From positions 1 to 35,972 of the forward strand of contig CALFUQ010000128.1 in assembly GCA_937929885.1 (NCBI GenBank): a DNA stretch of 35,972 bases, given 5' to 3'. Positions 25,845 to 34,001 of this stretch are shown here, one piece after another. The DNA comes from an uncultured Saprospiraceae bacterium. Its GTDB lineage: Bacteria > Bacteroidota > Bacteroidia > Chitinophagales > Saprospiraceae. The notes beneath the pieces are model-generated. The model did not search any database and had not been told where the DNA came from. It worked only from the letters and a program-made list of their open reading frames with translations. The number at the start of each line of letters is the position of its first letter. Position 1 is the first letter of the stretch. The translations under genes were made by a program, and so were the position numbers.

Positions 25845-26380
25845 TACTTTGCTAATTCTTTGAGCTTATCTTCTAGTTCTATTTCGTCACCAGGATTATA
25901 TCCACTATGTGAGTAGACTACGTTGCCCTCACTATCCACTATGAATGTCTGAGGTATAGTTTGAAAATTCAAGCCTCGTTGTAATTCCTGCTTACTATCA
26001 GATAGTACCGTGAACTCCCACCCTTTGGTATTTACCATGGGCTTAACCTTTGATAGCCCTCTTGCATTGTCGACGGTAATAGCGACCAACTCTACGCCTA
26101 AATCCTCTTGCCATTCTTCGTGGTAATCAGTAAGCACATCTAATTCCTTTTTACATGGTCCACACCATGTCGCCCAGAAACTAAGTACAGTAAATTTGTT
26201 TTGCTTGACGTGTTCTTTGATATTCACCGACTTGCCGTCTAGTGTCTTGAGATTGACATCTGGTAAGGTCTGACCTACCATCACATCATTGTGAGCAAAT
26301 ATTCCGTTTATAAAAAATAATAAGATCAGTCCTATATTCACTTTTACTTGTTTTATTCGTGACAAAGTTAAACTATACAA
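25844..26380 (-). CDS. TlpA/ResA-like periplasmic thioredoxin
   Basis: Read from the TTG at 26380 this is 178 residues: an N-terminal membrane or signal segment (about 15-29), then a TlpA-like thioredoxin domain with WCGPC (Cys73 and Cys76), and the cis-Pro loop IPQTFIVD. It should act as a thiol-disulfide reductase in the periplasm. The start is uncertain. Minus-strand TAACTTTG, a good -7 promoter element, falls at 26363-26370 inside the annotated N-terminus; if it is used, the start would be the GTG at 26341 (residue 14), giving a shorter signal segment. A further TTG at 26365 would keep the positive residues before the hydrophobic core. It is coupled to the acetyltransferase and divergent from the DUF6029/Omp28 pair. 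Confidence 0.88.
   Translation of the reverse strand: MYSLTLSRIKQVKVNIGLILLFFINGIFAHNDVMVGQTLPDVNLKTLDGKSVNIKEHVKQNKFTVLSFWATWCGPCKKELDVLTDYHEEWQEDLGVELVAITVDNARGLSKVKPMVNTKGWEFTVLSDSKQELQRGLNFQTIPQTFIVDSEGNVVYSHSGYNPGDEIELEDKLKELAK
26363..26370 (-). promoter_or_regulatory. possible -7 promoter element of the TlpA-like gene
   Basis: On the minus strand this reads TAACTTTG, an exact TAnnTTTG match, 22 bases before an in-frame GTG at 26341. It overlaps the longest reading of the gene, so promoter and longest start cannot both be right. No TTTG at the usual distance was found. Confidence 0.35.
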
Positions 26381-26449
26381 ATAGCCTGTACTCCTGATTA
26401 ACGTATCTTTAACCGCAATTAGTTACAATTAGATCCCATATTATTCTTT

Positions 26450-28078
26450 ATGTTCTTAAAGACCTGGCTTCCTTACATTCTGTTATGCTTGTCTATCGCA
26501 GCCAGCGCTCAAGATAGAGGCTCATTCTCAGGGACTCTACAGACTAATGTAAACTTCTTTGTAAAGGATGCTGCAATAGGAGCGGTTAATATTCCACAGT
26601 ATGACGAAGGCTTGACTGGAGTAGATACCTGGCTTAACCTCAACTATAGTTTTAAAGGTTATAATGCAGGAGTACGATTAGATTTTTTCAGGAATTCTAA
26701 TCTATTGATTCCGACTGCCGCATATTCAGCAGAAGGTTTAGGTAAAGCATTTATCAATAAAAGATTTGACAAGCTATTTGTAGAGTTAGGTTATATCTAT
26801 AGCCAGATTGGATCTGGTATAATCTTCAGGTCGTATGAAGAAAGGCCACTGCTTATCGATAATGCTCTTGTGGGGGCTCGAGCAAGTTATGACCTAAGTG
26901 AAAATTGGACTGTAAGTGGTTTCGCTGGTAAACAAAAGAATCAATTCTCACTTAATGAAGGATTGGTAAAAGGAGGATCTATAGAAGGATACTATGCCAC
27001 AGGTTCAGAAGATACTCCAATAAGTTTTAGCCCAGGGATAGGGTTAGTTAATCGGACGCATAGTCAACAGACCGTAGATCGATTAGTTAATATCGTAAGG
27101 CAGTATATAGGTGAGGAGAGAATCGGACTTAAGTATAATACCTATCTGGCGAGCGTATTCAATAGTCTCAATTATCAAGACCTAACTTTCTTTGTAGAAT
27201 ATGCCTATAAAAGTTCTGAAGCATTTAGAGATCCAACAGCTATAAGGACTGAGTTGACAGGGAAACAGACATTCGGCAAATTTGTGAATGAGCCAGGCAG
27301 TGTTTTGTATACTTCTTTAAATTTTGGTGATAAAAAATTAGGAGTAACCGTAGAAATGAAGCGGACGCAAAATTTTAATTTTAAATCAGACCCTACGCTT
27401 AATGGTGTTATGGGCTTAGTGGGGTACTTGCCACCCATGTCAAGAGAGAACACCTATCGCCTAACCTCTAGATACACACCTACTACACAAGACCTAAGTG
27501 AGCTAGCGCTCCAGACTGAGATTAGATATAGATATAATAAAAAACTAAGTGCTCTAGCAAATTTTGCTAGGATCACTTCTCTTGATGACGAGTTACTTTA
27601 TAGAGAGTACTTTTTACAGTTTCAGTATAAACAAAAGAGAAAATGGTTGTTGACAGCGGGGGTTCAATCTGTAAATTATAATCAAGAAGTTTTCGAGGTA
27701 AAACCTGAAGTTCCATTAGTGGAAACCATCACACCATTTATTGATTTTTTATATAGGATCACTAATAAGCGATCTGTAAGAACAGAGTTGCAGTATCTAA
27801 GGACAGAGCAAGATTTTGGTAGTTGGGCCTATGGATTGGTAGAAGTAGGGCTAGCACCGCACTGGCTATTTGAGTTGTCTGGTATGTATAACATTGATCC
27901 TGCTAAAGGAGGTGATAAGATTTTTTACCCAACAGTGGGAGCTGTTTATAATTATAAGACGCATAGATTAGGAGTGCGATATGTTAAGCAAGTAGAAGGC
28001 ATAGTCTGTGCTGGTGGTATATGCAGATTAGAGCCTGCTTTTAGTGGGGTTAAGATCACTTTAAATTCAACATTCTGA
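26450..28078 (+). CDS. DUF6029-type predicted outer-membrane protein
   Basis: A 542-residue exported protein with a signal peptide (about 1-20, ending AASAQ) and, throughout, alternating aromatic/hydrophobic strands typical of an outer-membrane barrel, ending TLNSTF with a terminal Phe. The early region (GTLQTNVNFFVKDAAIGA, VDTWLNLNYSFKGY, and SGIIFRSYEERPLLIDNAL) matches, as I remember the family, DUF6029 proteins of Bacteroidota; I rate that naming as likely, not certain. The function is unknown. Its stop codon overlaps the start of the Omp28-related lipoprotein gene by one base (TGATG), and the divergent neighbour is a TlpA-like thioredoxin, so this looks like an envelope set involving thiol chemistry. 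Confidence 0.78.
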   Translation: MFLKTWLPYILLCLSIAASAQDRGSFSGTLQTNVNFFVKDAAIGAVNIPQYDEGLTGVDTWLNLNYSFKGYNAGVRLDFFRNSNLLIPTAAYSAEGLGKAFINKRFDKLFVELGYIYSQIGSGIIFRSYEERPLLIDNALVGARASYDLSENWTVSGFAGKQKNQFSLNEGLVKGGSIEGYYATGSEDTPISFSPGIGLVNRTHSQQTVDRLVNIVRQYIGEERIGLKYNTYLASVFNSLNYQDLTFFVEYAYKSSEAFRDPTAIRTELTGKQTFGKFVNEPGSVLYTSLNFGDKKLGVTVEMKRTQNFNFKSDPTLNGVMGLVGYLPPMSRENTYRLTSRYTPTTQDLSELALQTEIRYRYNKKLSALANFARITSLDDELLYREYFLQFQYKQKRKWLLTAGVQSVNYNQEVFEVKPEVPLVETITPFIDFLYRITNKRSVRTELQYLRTEQDFGSWAYGLVEVGLAPHWLFELSGMYNIDPAKGGDKIFYPTVGAVYNYKTHRLGVRYVKQVEGIVCAGGICRLEPAFSGVKITLNSTF

Positions 28079-28908
28079 TGAGAGGAGTATTTGTGAAGTT
28101 TATTGTTGTGTTTATACTGTGCAGTGCTTGTACTGAGAAGGAGATAATCATTCCGCCTTTTGAACCTATTATTTCTGATCGTGTCGTACTAGTGGAGGAA
28201 GTGACAGGAGTGCGTTGCCCTAACTGTCCTACGGGAAGTGCAAAAATTGAAAGCCTATTAGATCAGTTTCCTAATCAAGTTGTTGCAGTAGGTATTCACG
28301 GATCTTTCCTTACTCAACCTTATAGTGAGAGTAAATTCGATTTTAGGTTTGACGCAGCAAGAGAGCTAGAAAACTTTCTCAAGCCATGGGAAGGCAAGCC
28401 TGCAGCATTTGTAAATCGCAAAAAATTTGAAAACGAACCAATACTATCGATTTCTGAATTTGATTTGCTTAGCACCTATGTGGCACAAGAGCTTAACGAG
28501 CCACATCAGATAGAGATAAGTATGAGCATAGACTTTGATCTGGACAGCAGAGCTTTAGAAATAAACTTAGGAATTATCCCATTAGCTGATCTTAATGGTG
28601 AGTTCAGATTGAGTGTGATGCTCACAGAAAGTCATATCATAGATCGACAAGCAAATGTAGGAGAGCTGATTGAGGCTTATGAACACAATCATGTTTTGAG
28701 AATGATGCTTACAGAGTTTGATGGCGACTCTTTTAACAATTCATTTGTACGAGGTGACTTAATTAATCAAAGTTTTTCGGTTACGTTGCCAGAGGAAGAT
28801 GGTTCATGGATAGCTGAAAACATGGAAGTTGTAGCCTTTATCTCTAATCATGAGAATGAGGACAAAGAAGTACTACAAGCTGTTAGTGTTCCAGTAATCT
28901 CTAATTAA
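28078..28908 (+). CDS. Omp28-related lipoprotein with thioredoxin-like CxxC
   Basis: A 276-residue predicted lipoprotein: a hydrophobic signal ends at Cys18 (CSAC, an unusual residue at -3), followed by TEKE. The segment VVLVEEVTGVRCPNCPTG puts a Cys47-Pro-Asn-Cys50 pair at the end of a first beta-strand, as in the thioredoxin-like fold of Omp28-related proteins, and the FDFRFDAARELENFL and GKPAAFVNR segments agree with that family. The C-terminal half (about 150-276) is beta-rich and may be a binding domain. The CxxC could be redox-active or structural. It is translationally coupled to the DUF6029 gene. The acidic residues after the lipid-bearing Cys allow surface display, but this is inference. 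Confidence 0.85.
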   Translation: MRGVFVKFIVVFILCSACTEKEIIIPPFEPIISDRVVLVEEVTGVRCPNCPTGSAKIESLLDQFPNQVVAVGIHGSFLTQPYSESKFDFRFDAARELENFLKPWEGKPAAFVNRKKFENEPILSISEFDLLSTYVAQELNEPHQIEISMSIDFDLDSRALEINLGIIPLADLNGEFRLSVMLTESHIIDRQANVGELIEAYEHNHVLRMMLTEFDGDSFNNSFVRGDLINQSFSVTLPEEDGSWIAENMEVVAFISNHENEDKEVLQAVSVPVISN

Positions 28909-28947
28909 CAAACCCAATCTCTATTCTACCTAAAATCAATAAAAAAC

Positions 28948-28955
28948 TATCTTTG
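28948..28955 (+). promoter_or_regulatory. -7 promoter element of pheT
   Basis: TATCTTTG matches TAnnTTTG and lies 30 bases before the pheT ATG. A perfect 7-bp hairpin (CTTATTC at 28956-28962, GAATAAG at 28967-28973, loop AATA) follows at once and would overlap the transcription start. Confidence 0.5.
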
Positions 28956-28985
28956 CTTATTCAATAGAATAAGTACGTATCTCCT

Positions 28986-31418
28986 ATGAAAATATCTCTT
29001 AACTGGCTCAAAGAATATATTGATATACCACTATCATCGGCAGAGCTTTCTACTATACTCACAGATTTAGGCCTTGAGGTAGAAGGAGAAGATGAGATAG
29101 AGAGTATCAAGGGAGGACTCAATGGAGTAGTGGTAGGGCATGTCAAGGAATGTGGCAAACATCCTAACGCCGATAAACTCTCATTAACCAAAGTAGATGT
29201 AGGGGGAGAGGAACTATTGCAAATTGTGTGCGGTGCTCTTAATGTTGCAGCAGGACAGAAGGTATTAGTTGCTACTGTAGGAACCACACTATATGATAAA
29301 GAAGGAGAGCCTTGGAAAATTAAAAAGGGAAAGATTAGAGGGGAGGTGTCACAAGGAATGATATGTGCAGAAGACGAATTAGGTCTTGGAAATGATCATG
29401 GTGGAATAATAGTGTTACCAGAAGATCTCGTTCCTGGAATGCTAGCAGCAGACCACTATGAGATAGAAAATGATATAGTCTATGACATAGGCCTAACACC
29501 CAATAGGTCAGATGCTACTTCACATATCGGTGTGGCTAAAGATCTAGCAGCATACTTCAAAGCGAATAACATCTCAGATGGTAAATTAAAGTTACCAGAT
29601 GCTACAGCTTTTAAAGTTGATAAGAATGATATGGCGATTCCAGTCACAGTTGAAACTAAAGGGTGCCCAAGATTTACAGGCGTATCAATAGCAGGGGTGC
29701 AAGTGAAGGAATCTCCAGATTGGCTAAAGATGAGATTAAATGCAATCGGAGTAAGACCAATAAGTAATGTTGTCGATATCACAAATTTTGTAATGCATGA
29801 GTTTGGTCAGCCATTGCATGCTTATGATCTTGATAAGATTGAAGGTGGAGCCATTCTTGTGAAGAACTTGCCAACTGGAACGATCTTTAAATCACTAGAT
29901 GAACAAGATAGAAAGCTGAACGAGGAAGACATGATGGTCTGCGATGCTACAGGTAAAGGAATGTGTATAGCTGGTGTATTCGGTGGAATAGATAGCGGAG
30001 TTTCCGATAATACAAAAAATATTTTTCTAGAAGCGGCACATTGGGATGCTAAGACGATTAGAAAAACTAGTACGCGCCATTTGCTTCGTACTGATGCAGC
30101 TATCTGTTTCGAAAAAGGATCTGATCCTAATATTGCAGCTACCGCACTTAAGCGAGCAGCGATGCTTATCACTGAGTTAGGGAATGGAGAGATCGCTTCA
30201 GAAGTAGTAGATGTTTATCCTAATAAAATAGAACCGAGAGAAATAAAAGTAAAATACGCTCGGGTTAGATCATTAATAGGTACGGAAATTCCAAATGATA
30301 AACTCGAAAATATTCTTTCTGCACTTAACATGGAGATAGTTGAGAATGATGATGAAGCGTTCACAGTAAAGGTGCCAACTGACAAAGCTGATGTTATAAG
30401 AGAGGCGGATGTGATAGAAGAGATCCTTAGAATATTTGGATTTAATAATGTACCAACACCGACTACACTTAAGTCGACAATTGTTCACAGCGGGCATCCA
30501 GACAAAAATTATATTAAAAACCTATTGGCAGATATGCTAGTCTCAAAAGGTTTTTATGAAATGATGAATCTGTCGATTACTCAATCGGCAAAATACAATA
30601 CCGCTCTACCAGGAATGGAAAGCAGTTTTGTAGAGATCAACAATACTTCTAATGTCAATTTAGATATTATGCGTCCAGAGATGTTGATTCCAATATTGGA
30701 TACGGCATCTTATAATCAAAATCGACAGCAGAATGATTTAAAACTTTTTGAAATAGGTAGATCATACCAAAAACAAGAAGAAGGGATAAAAGAGCAAGAG
30801 CATTTATCGGTAATTATAAAAGGCAAAGATGGAAGCCCAAACTGGCTTAACAGCGCAGACTCAGATTACTATGCGATTAAGCAAATTGTAAATGAGATTC
30901 TTGGGAGGTTTAATATTATGACCTATCAGTCAGGAGAACTAGCTGACGCAAGATTTGACTATGGCCTGCATTATCATCGAGGTCCTCAGAGTATCGTTAG
31001 CTTTGGAGCTGTGAATAGCGGATTATTAAAAAGTTTGGATGTCAAAGGTCAAGTCTTCTATGCAGAATTTAATCTAAAGCCAATTTACAAATCGCAGAAG
31101 AAGCATAAGATAGAGATTCAGATGCCTAGTAAGTTTCCGAGCATGCGTAGAGACCTCGCTTTAGTTTTAGATGAAGGGGTTAGCTTTTCTGAGATAGAAT
31201 CTATAACCAGATCGGTAGATAAGAAGTTGATTAGCGGAATAGATCTATTCGATGTATATAAGAACAAAGAACAGTTAGGAGAAGATAAAAAGTCCTATGC
31301 AGTAAGTTTTACCTTCGAAAACAAGGAAAAAACCTTGAAGGATAAGGAAGTTGATAAGATTATGAATAAATTGATTAACGATTTTGAAGGGAAATTAGGC
31401 GCTCTGATTAGGAAGTGA
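28986..31418 (+). CDS. pheT: phenylalanine-tRNA ligase beta subunit
   Basis: An 810-residue protein with all domains of bacterial PheT in order: an N-terminal segment, the EMAP/OB-type tRNA-binding domain (about 40-150, GVVVGHVKECGKHPNADKL), the B3/B4 editing domain (about 210-385, including the MRLNAIGVRPISNVVDITN motif), the B5 domain (about 400-475), the inactive catalytic-like core, and the C-terminal ferredoxin-fold anticodon-binding domain (about 715-810, FPSMRRDLALVLDE and SYAVSFTFENKEKTL). With PheS it charges tRNA-Phe as an alpha2-beta2 tetramer; pheS is not in this window. It leads a group with the coiled-coil gene and zapA, 58 bases downstream. Length and motifs are normal. Confidence 0.98.
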   Translation: MKISLNWLKEYIDIPLSSAELSTILTDLGLEVEGEDEIESIKGGLNGVVVGHVKECGKHPNADKLSLTKVDVGGEELLQIVCGALNVAAGQKVLVATVGTTLYDKEGEPWKIKKGKIRGEVSQGMICAEDELGLGNDHGGIIVLPEDLVPGMLAADHYEIENDIVYDIGLTPNRSDATSHIGVAKDLAAYFKANNISDGKLKLPDATAFKVDKNDMAIPVTVETKGCPRFTGVSIAGVQVKESPDWLKMRLNAIGVRPISNVVDITNFVMHEFGQPLHAYDLDKIEGGAILVKNLPTGTIFKSLDEQDRKLNEEDMMVCDATGKGMCIAGVFGGIDSGVSDNTKNIFLEAAHWDAKTIRKTSTRHLLRTDAAICFEKGSDPNIAATALKRAAMLITELGNGEIASEVVDVYPNKIEPREIKVKYARVRSLIGTEIPNDKLENILSALNMEIVENDDEAFTVKVPTDKADVIREADVIEEILRIFGFNNVPTPTTLKSTIVHSGHPDKNYIKNLLADMLVSKGFYEMMNLSITQSAKYNTALPGMESSFVEINNTSNVNLDIMRPEMLIPILDTASYNQNRQQNDLKLFEIGRSYQKQEEGIKEQEHLSVIIKGKDGSPNWLNSADSDYYAIKQIVNEILGRFNIMTYQSGELADARFDYGLHYHRGPQSIVSFGAVNSGLLKSLDVKGQVFYAEFNLKPIYKSQKKHKIEIQMPSKFPSMRRDLALVLDEGVSFSEIESITRSVDKKLISGIDLFDVYKNKEQLGEDKKSYAVSFTFENKEKTLKDKEVDKIMNKLINDFEGKLGALIRK

Positions 31419-31476
31419 TCTAAGGAAATAGGACGTATTAGAATAACATTTATTGATTTAGAGTTATATTAGTCAA

Positions 31477-31764
31477 ATGCAAGACCATTTAGAACGGATT
31501 AAGAATATAGAGAGTAAATTGAAGCAAGTTTTGCAAAAGATGAATTTTCTTAAAGAAGAAAACAGAACTTTAATAGCAGAAAACGTAAAACTAAAAGAAT
31601 ACCACAACCAAATTAATAGAGGGGAGATAGATAATGAGGTCAAGCGATCAAGTGATAATTTACATTTAGAAACAAAAAGTCAGGGTGCTCTAGATAATAT
31701 TAAGCTAGAGATAGAAAAGCATATCGTGGAGATAGATGACTGTATAGAATTATTGAAAGCTTAA
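31477..31764 (+). CDS. small coiled-coil protein upstream of zapA
   Basis: A 95-residue, highly charged protein. Residues 5-45 carry a heptad-like pattern of Leu and Ile (IKNIESKLKQVLQKMNFLKEEN), and a second helical stretch runs from about 70 to 95; no membrane segment or enzyme motif is seen. It lies two bases before zapA, so the two are almost certainly co-translated. A short coiled-coil protein encoded next to ZapA suggests a cell-division partner comparable in kind to ZapB or to coiled-coil ZapA interactors, but I see no sequence signature that proves this. Confidence 0.75.
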   Translation: MQDHLERIKNIESKLKQVLQKMNFLKEENRTLIAENVKLKEYHNQINRGEIDNEVKRSSDNLHLETKSQGALDNIKLEIEKHIVEIDDCIELLKA

Positions 31765-31766
31765 TT

Positions 31767-32054
31767 ATGGATAAGAATCTGGAAAATATCAATATAAAAG
31801 TTGGAAGCAGGACTTATCCAGTCAAAGCAAATCAAGATGAAAAGTCATCTCTTCTTGTTGTTGAAAAAGAAGTAAACAACAAGATTCAAACATTCAAGCA
31901 AAACTATTCGGATATAGATGATATAGATGCGCTTTCGATGACTTTAATAGCTTATGCATTTGACCTCAACAATCAAGATCTGGTAAATAAAAATGACTTA
32001 CTAGACAAACAACTCACTCAACTAGAAGCAGAGCTAGATAAAGCATTATCCTAA
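31767..32054 (+). CDS. zapA: cell division protein ZapA
   Basis: A 95-residue ZapA: an N-terminal globular part with the typical beta-strand opening NINIKVGSRTYPVKANQDEKSSLLVVEKEVNNKI, an ALSMTLIAYAFDLNNQ segment, and a C-terminal coiled coil (about 65-95). ZapA is a cytosolic protein that binds FtsZ filaments and stabilises the Z-ring. It is preceded by a two-base gap from the coiled-coil gene and is followed by a terminator-like hairpin and rny. Confidence 0.9.
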   Translation: MDKNLENINIKVGSRTYPVKANQDEKSSLLVVEKEVNNKIQTFKQNYSDIDDIDALSMTLIAYAFDLNNQDLVNKNDLLDKQLTQLEAELDKALS

Positions 32055-32087
32055 CTCACTTCATTTCTAATTTGGTTTTTTTATATA

Positions 32088-32116
32088 TAGCAACCTTTCG
32101 AGGTGTGCTAATTTTT
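32088..32116 (+). terminator. terminator-like hairpin between zapA and rny, with TTCG loop
   Basis: TAGCAACCT (32088-32096) pairs with AGGTGTGCTA (32101-32110) with one bulged G, closing a TTCG tetraloop, and is followed by ATTTTTTAATT. It has the form of an intrinsic terminator for the pheT-zapA unit, but ends only 21 bases before the rny start, so it could also be part of the rny leader. Confidence 0.65.
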
Positions 32117-32137
32117 TAATTAAACTATTATATACTA

Positions 32138-33799
32138 ATGGATACGATATTTGGATTGATTGGAGGAATTGTAGGAGGAGCTGTGTTGGCTTTTGCTGTA
32201 GTCTCAGCGTTCCTAAAGAAGAATAATTCTAGTAAGATAGAGGAGGCAAATAAAAAGGCAGACCTTCAACTAGAAGAAGCAAGAATTACCGCTAAGAGGA
32301 TTACTGATGATGCTAACCATAAAGCTGAGAAAATAGTAGGTGGAGCAGAAGCTAAGAATGAAAAAATCAAGCAGAAAAAGATTAACGAGGCGAAAGATAA
32401 ATTCGCTAAGCTAAAGTCAGATTTCGAAAGTAAGAAAGCTGATCACAAAGTAGAACTCAAAGAGCGTGAGATGAATGTTAAGTCTCTAGAGAAGGAGCTT
32501 AATCAAAAGAAATCTGCTTTTAAAGAACAACTAGAATCTATCGAGCACCGTGAATCTGAAGTGGAAGCGATTAGAGATAATCTAGACAAGCAAATCAAAA
32601 TAGTAGGTAAGAAGAAGGAGGAACTGGATAATGCTAATGATAAAATAATAAATCAGTTAGAGTCAATCGCACAGATGACACAAAGCGAAGCTAAAGAGCA
32701 GCTACTAGAAGCAGTAAAAGCTAAAGCCAATACTGACGCAATGGCAATCGAGAAGGAAGCTATCCAAACAGCAAAACTCAATGCCAATAAAGAAGCGAAG
32801 AAGATAGTGATCCAAAGCATCCAAAGAATGTGTGCAGAGTACACTATTGAGAATACAGTATCAGTATTCAATTTAGAGTCTGATGATATCAAAGGTCAGA
32901 TAATAGGTAGAGAAGGAAGAAACATTAGAGCGTTAGAAGCTGCAACAGGTGCTGAGATAGTAGTAGACGATACGCCAGGAGCAATTGTGATTTCGAGTTT
33001 TGATCCGATTAGAAGGGAAGTTTGTAGATTATCCCTTAAGCGATTAGTTGCAGACGGTAGGATCCATCCAGCCAAGATCGAAGAGACGGTAGAGAAAACG
33101 AGAAAGCAACTTAAAGAACAAATAGTAGAGATAGGCGAGCGTACTGTTATTGATTTAGATATCCATGGTTTTAAGCCAGATATTATCAGAATGATAGGAA
33201 GGATGAGATTTAGATCTTCTTATGGTCAGAACTTACTCAAGCACTCTATCGAAACCGCTAATCTATGCGCTGTGATGGCTGCTGAGTTAGGACTAAGTGC
33301 CAAACAAATAAAAGTTGCAAAGCGAGCAGGGCTACTTCATGATATAGGAAAAGTAGCGGATGAAGAATCTGAATTACCACACGCATTACTAGGTATGGAG
33401 ATATGCAAGAAAGCAGGCGAACACGCTGTTGTCCTCAATGCTGTAGGAGCTCACCATGACGAGATAGAGATGAACAATATAGTATCTCCGATTGTACAAG
33501 CTTGTGATGCTATATCAGGAGCAAGGCCAGGTGCAAGAAGAGAAATAATGGATAGTTACCTTAAGCGTATTGGAGACCTAGAAGAGTTAGCAATGGGATA
33601 TGAAGGTGTCCAAAAAGCCTATGCGCTCCAAGCGGGTAGAGAATTAAGAGTTATCGTAGAGAGTGAGAAGGTATCTGATCAATTTGTAGACGATTTATCA
33701 TTTATGATATCAAAGAAGATCGAAGAGGAAATGCAATACCCTGGGCAGGTCAAAGTGACTGTAATAAGGGAAAAGAGAGCAACATCATTTGCTAGATAA
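32138..33799 (+). CDS. rny: ribonuclease Y
   Basis: A 553-residue membrane-anchored endoribonuclease that starts mRNA decay. An N-terminal membrane helix (about 5-25) is followed by a long charged coiled coil (30-215), a KH RNA-binding domain (about 245-305, [24 protein letters not shown]) and an HD domain with His369 (LLKHS) and the HD pair His401-Asp402 ([10 protein letters not shown]), then the RNase Y C-terminal domain ending with a basic tail. Length is slightly above the usual 510-520, mostly in the coiled coil. An intrinsic terminator follows, so rny is transcribed separately from the ATP synthase genes. A hairpin immediately upstream may affect its expression. Confidence 0.96.
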   Translation: MDTIFGLIGGIVGGAVLAFAVVSAFLKKNNSSKIEEANKKADLQLEEARITAKRITDDANHKAEKIVGGAEAKNEKIKQKKINEAKDKFAKLKSDFESKKADHKVELKEREMNVKSLEKELNQKKSAFKEQLESIEHRESEVEAIRDNLDKQIKIVGKKKEELDNANDKIINQLESIAQMTQSEAKEQLLEAVKAKANTDAMAIEKEAIQTAKLNANKEAKKIVIQSIQRMCAEYTIENTVSVFNLESDDIKGQIIGREGRNIRALEAATGAEIVVDDTPGAIVISSFDPIRREVCRLSLKRLVADGRIHPAKIEETVEKTRKQLKEQIVEIGERTVIDLDIHGFKPDIIRMIGRMRFRSSYGQNLLKHSIETANLCAVMAAELGLSAKQIKVAKRAGLLHDIGKVADEESELPHALLGMEICKKAGEHAVVLNAVGAHHDEIEMNNIVSPIVQACDAISGARPGARREIMDSYLKRIGDLEELAMGYEGVQKAYALQAGRELRVIVESEKVSDQFVDDLSFMISKKIEEEMQYPGQVKVTVIREKRATSFAR

Positions 33800-33827
33800 A
33801 TAAAAAAATAGAACTAATAACCGTATT

Positions 33828-33867
33828 AATGGCTCAGGCAAAATTAAAGTCTGAGCCATTTTTGTTT
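33828..33867 (+). terminator. intrinsic terminator after rny
   Basis: AATGGCTCAG (33828-33837) pairs perfectly with CTGAGCCATT (33851-33860) across a 13-base loop and is followed by TTTGTTTT. It begins 28 bases after the rny stop codon. Confidence 0.88.
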
Positions 33868-33960
33868 TAAGTTTCCTAAAGAATATAGTTCGGTCGGGTT
33901 TTAGCAGTTTTTACATCTAAAAAACTATAAGTATAGCTATTAAATCAGGCTATTTAAAGT

Positions 33961-33968
33961 TACTTTTG
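33961..33968 (+). promoter_or_regulatory. -7 promoter element of the ATP synthase operon
   Basis: TACTTTTG matches TAnnTTTG, is the same octamer as in the hppA promoter, and lies 33 bases before the atpB ATG, after the rny terminator. The upstream TTTG is not clear. Confidence 0.5.
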
Positions 33969-34001
33969 TGGCAAAATTAAGACCTGCTAAAAGGGCTTTA
34001 G

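Noticed and set aside
32055-32137. 6S RNA gene next to zapA, as in E. coli
   Set aside because: The gap is only 83 bases, too short for a 6S RNA, and holds a simple hairpin.
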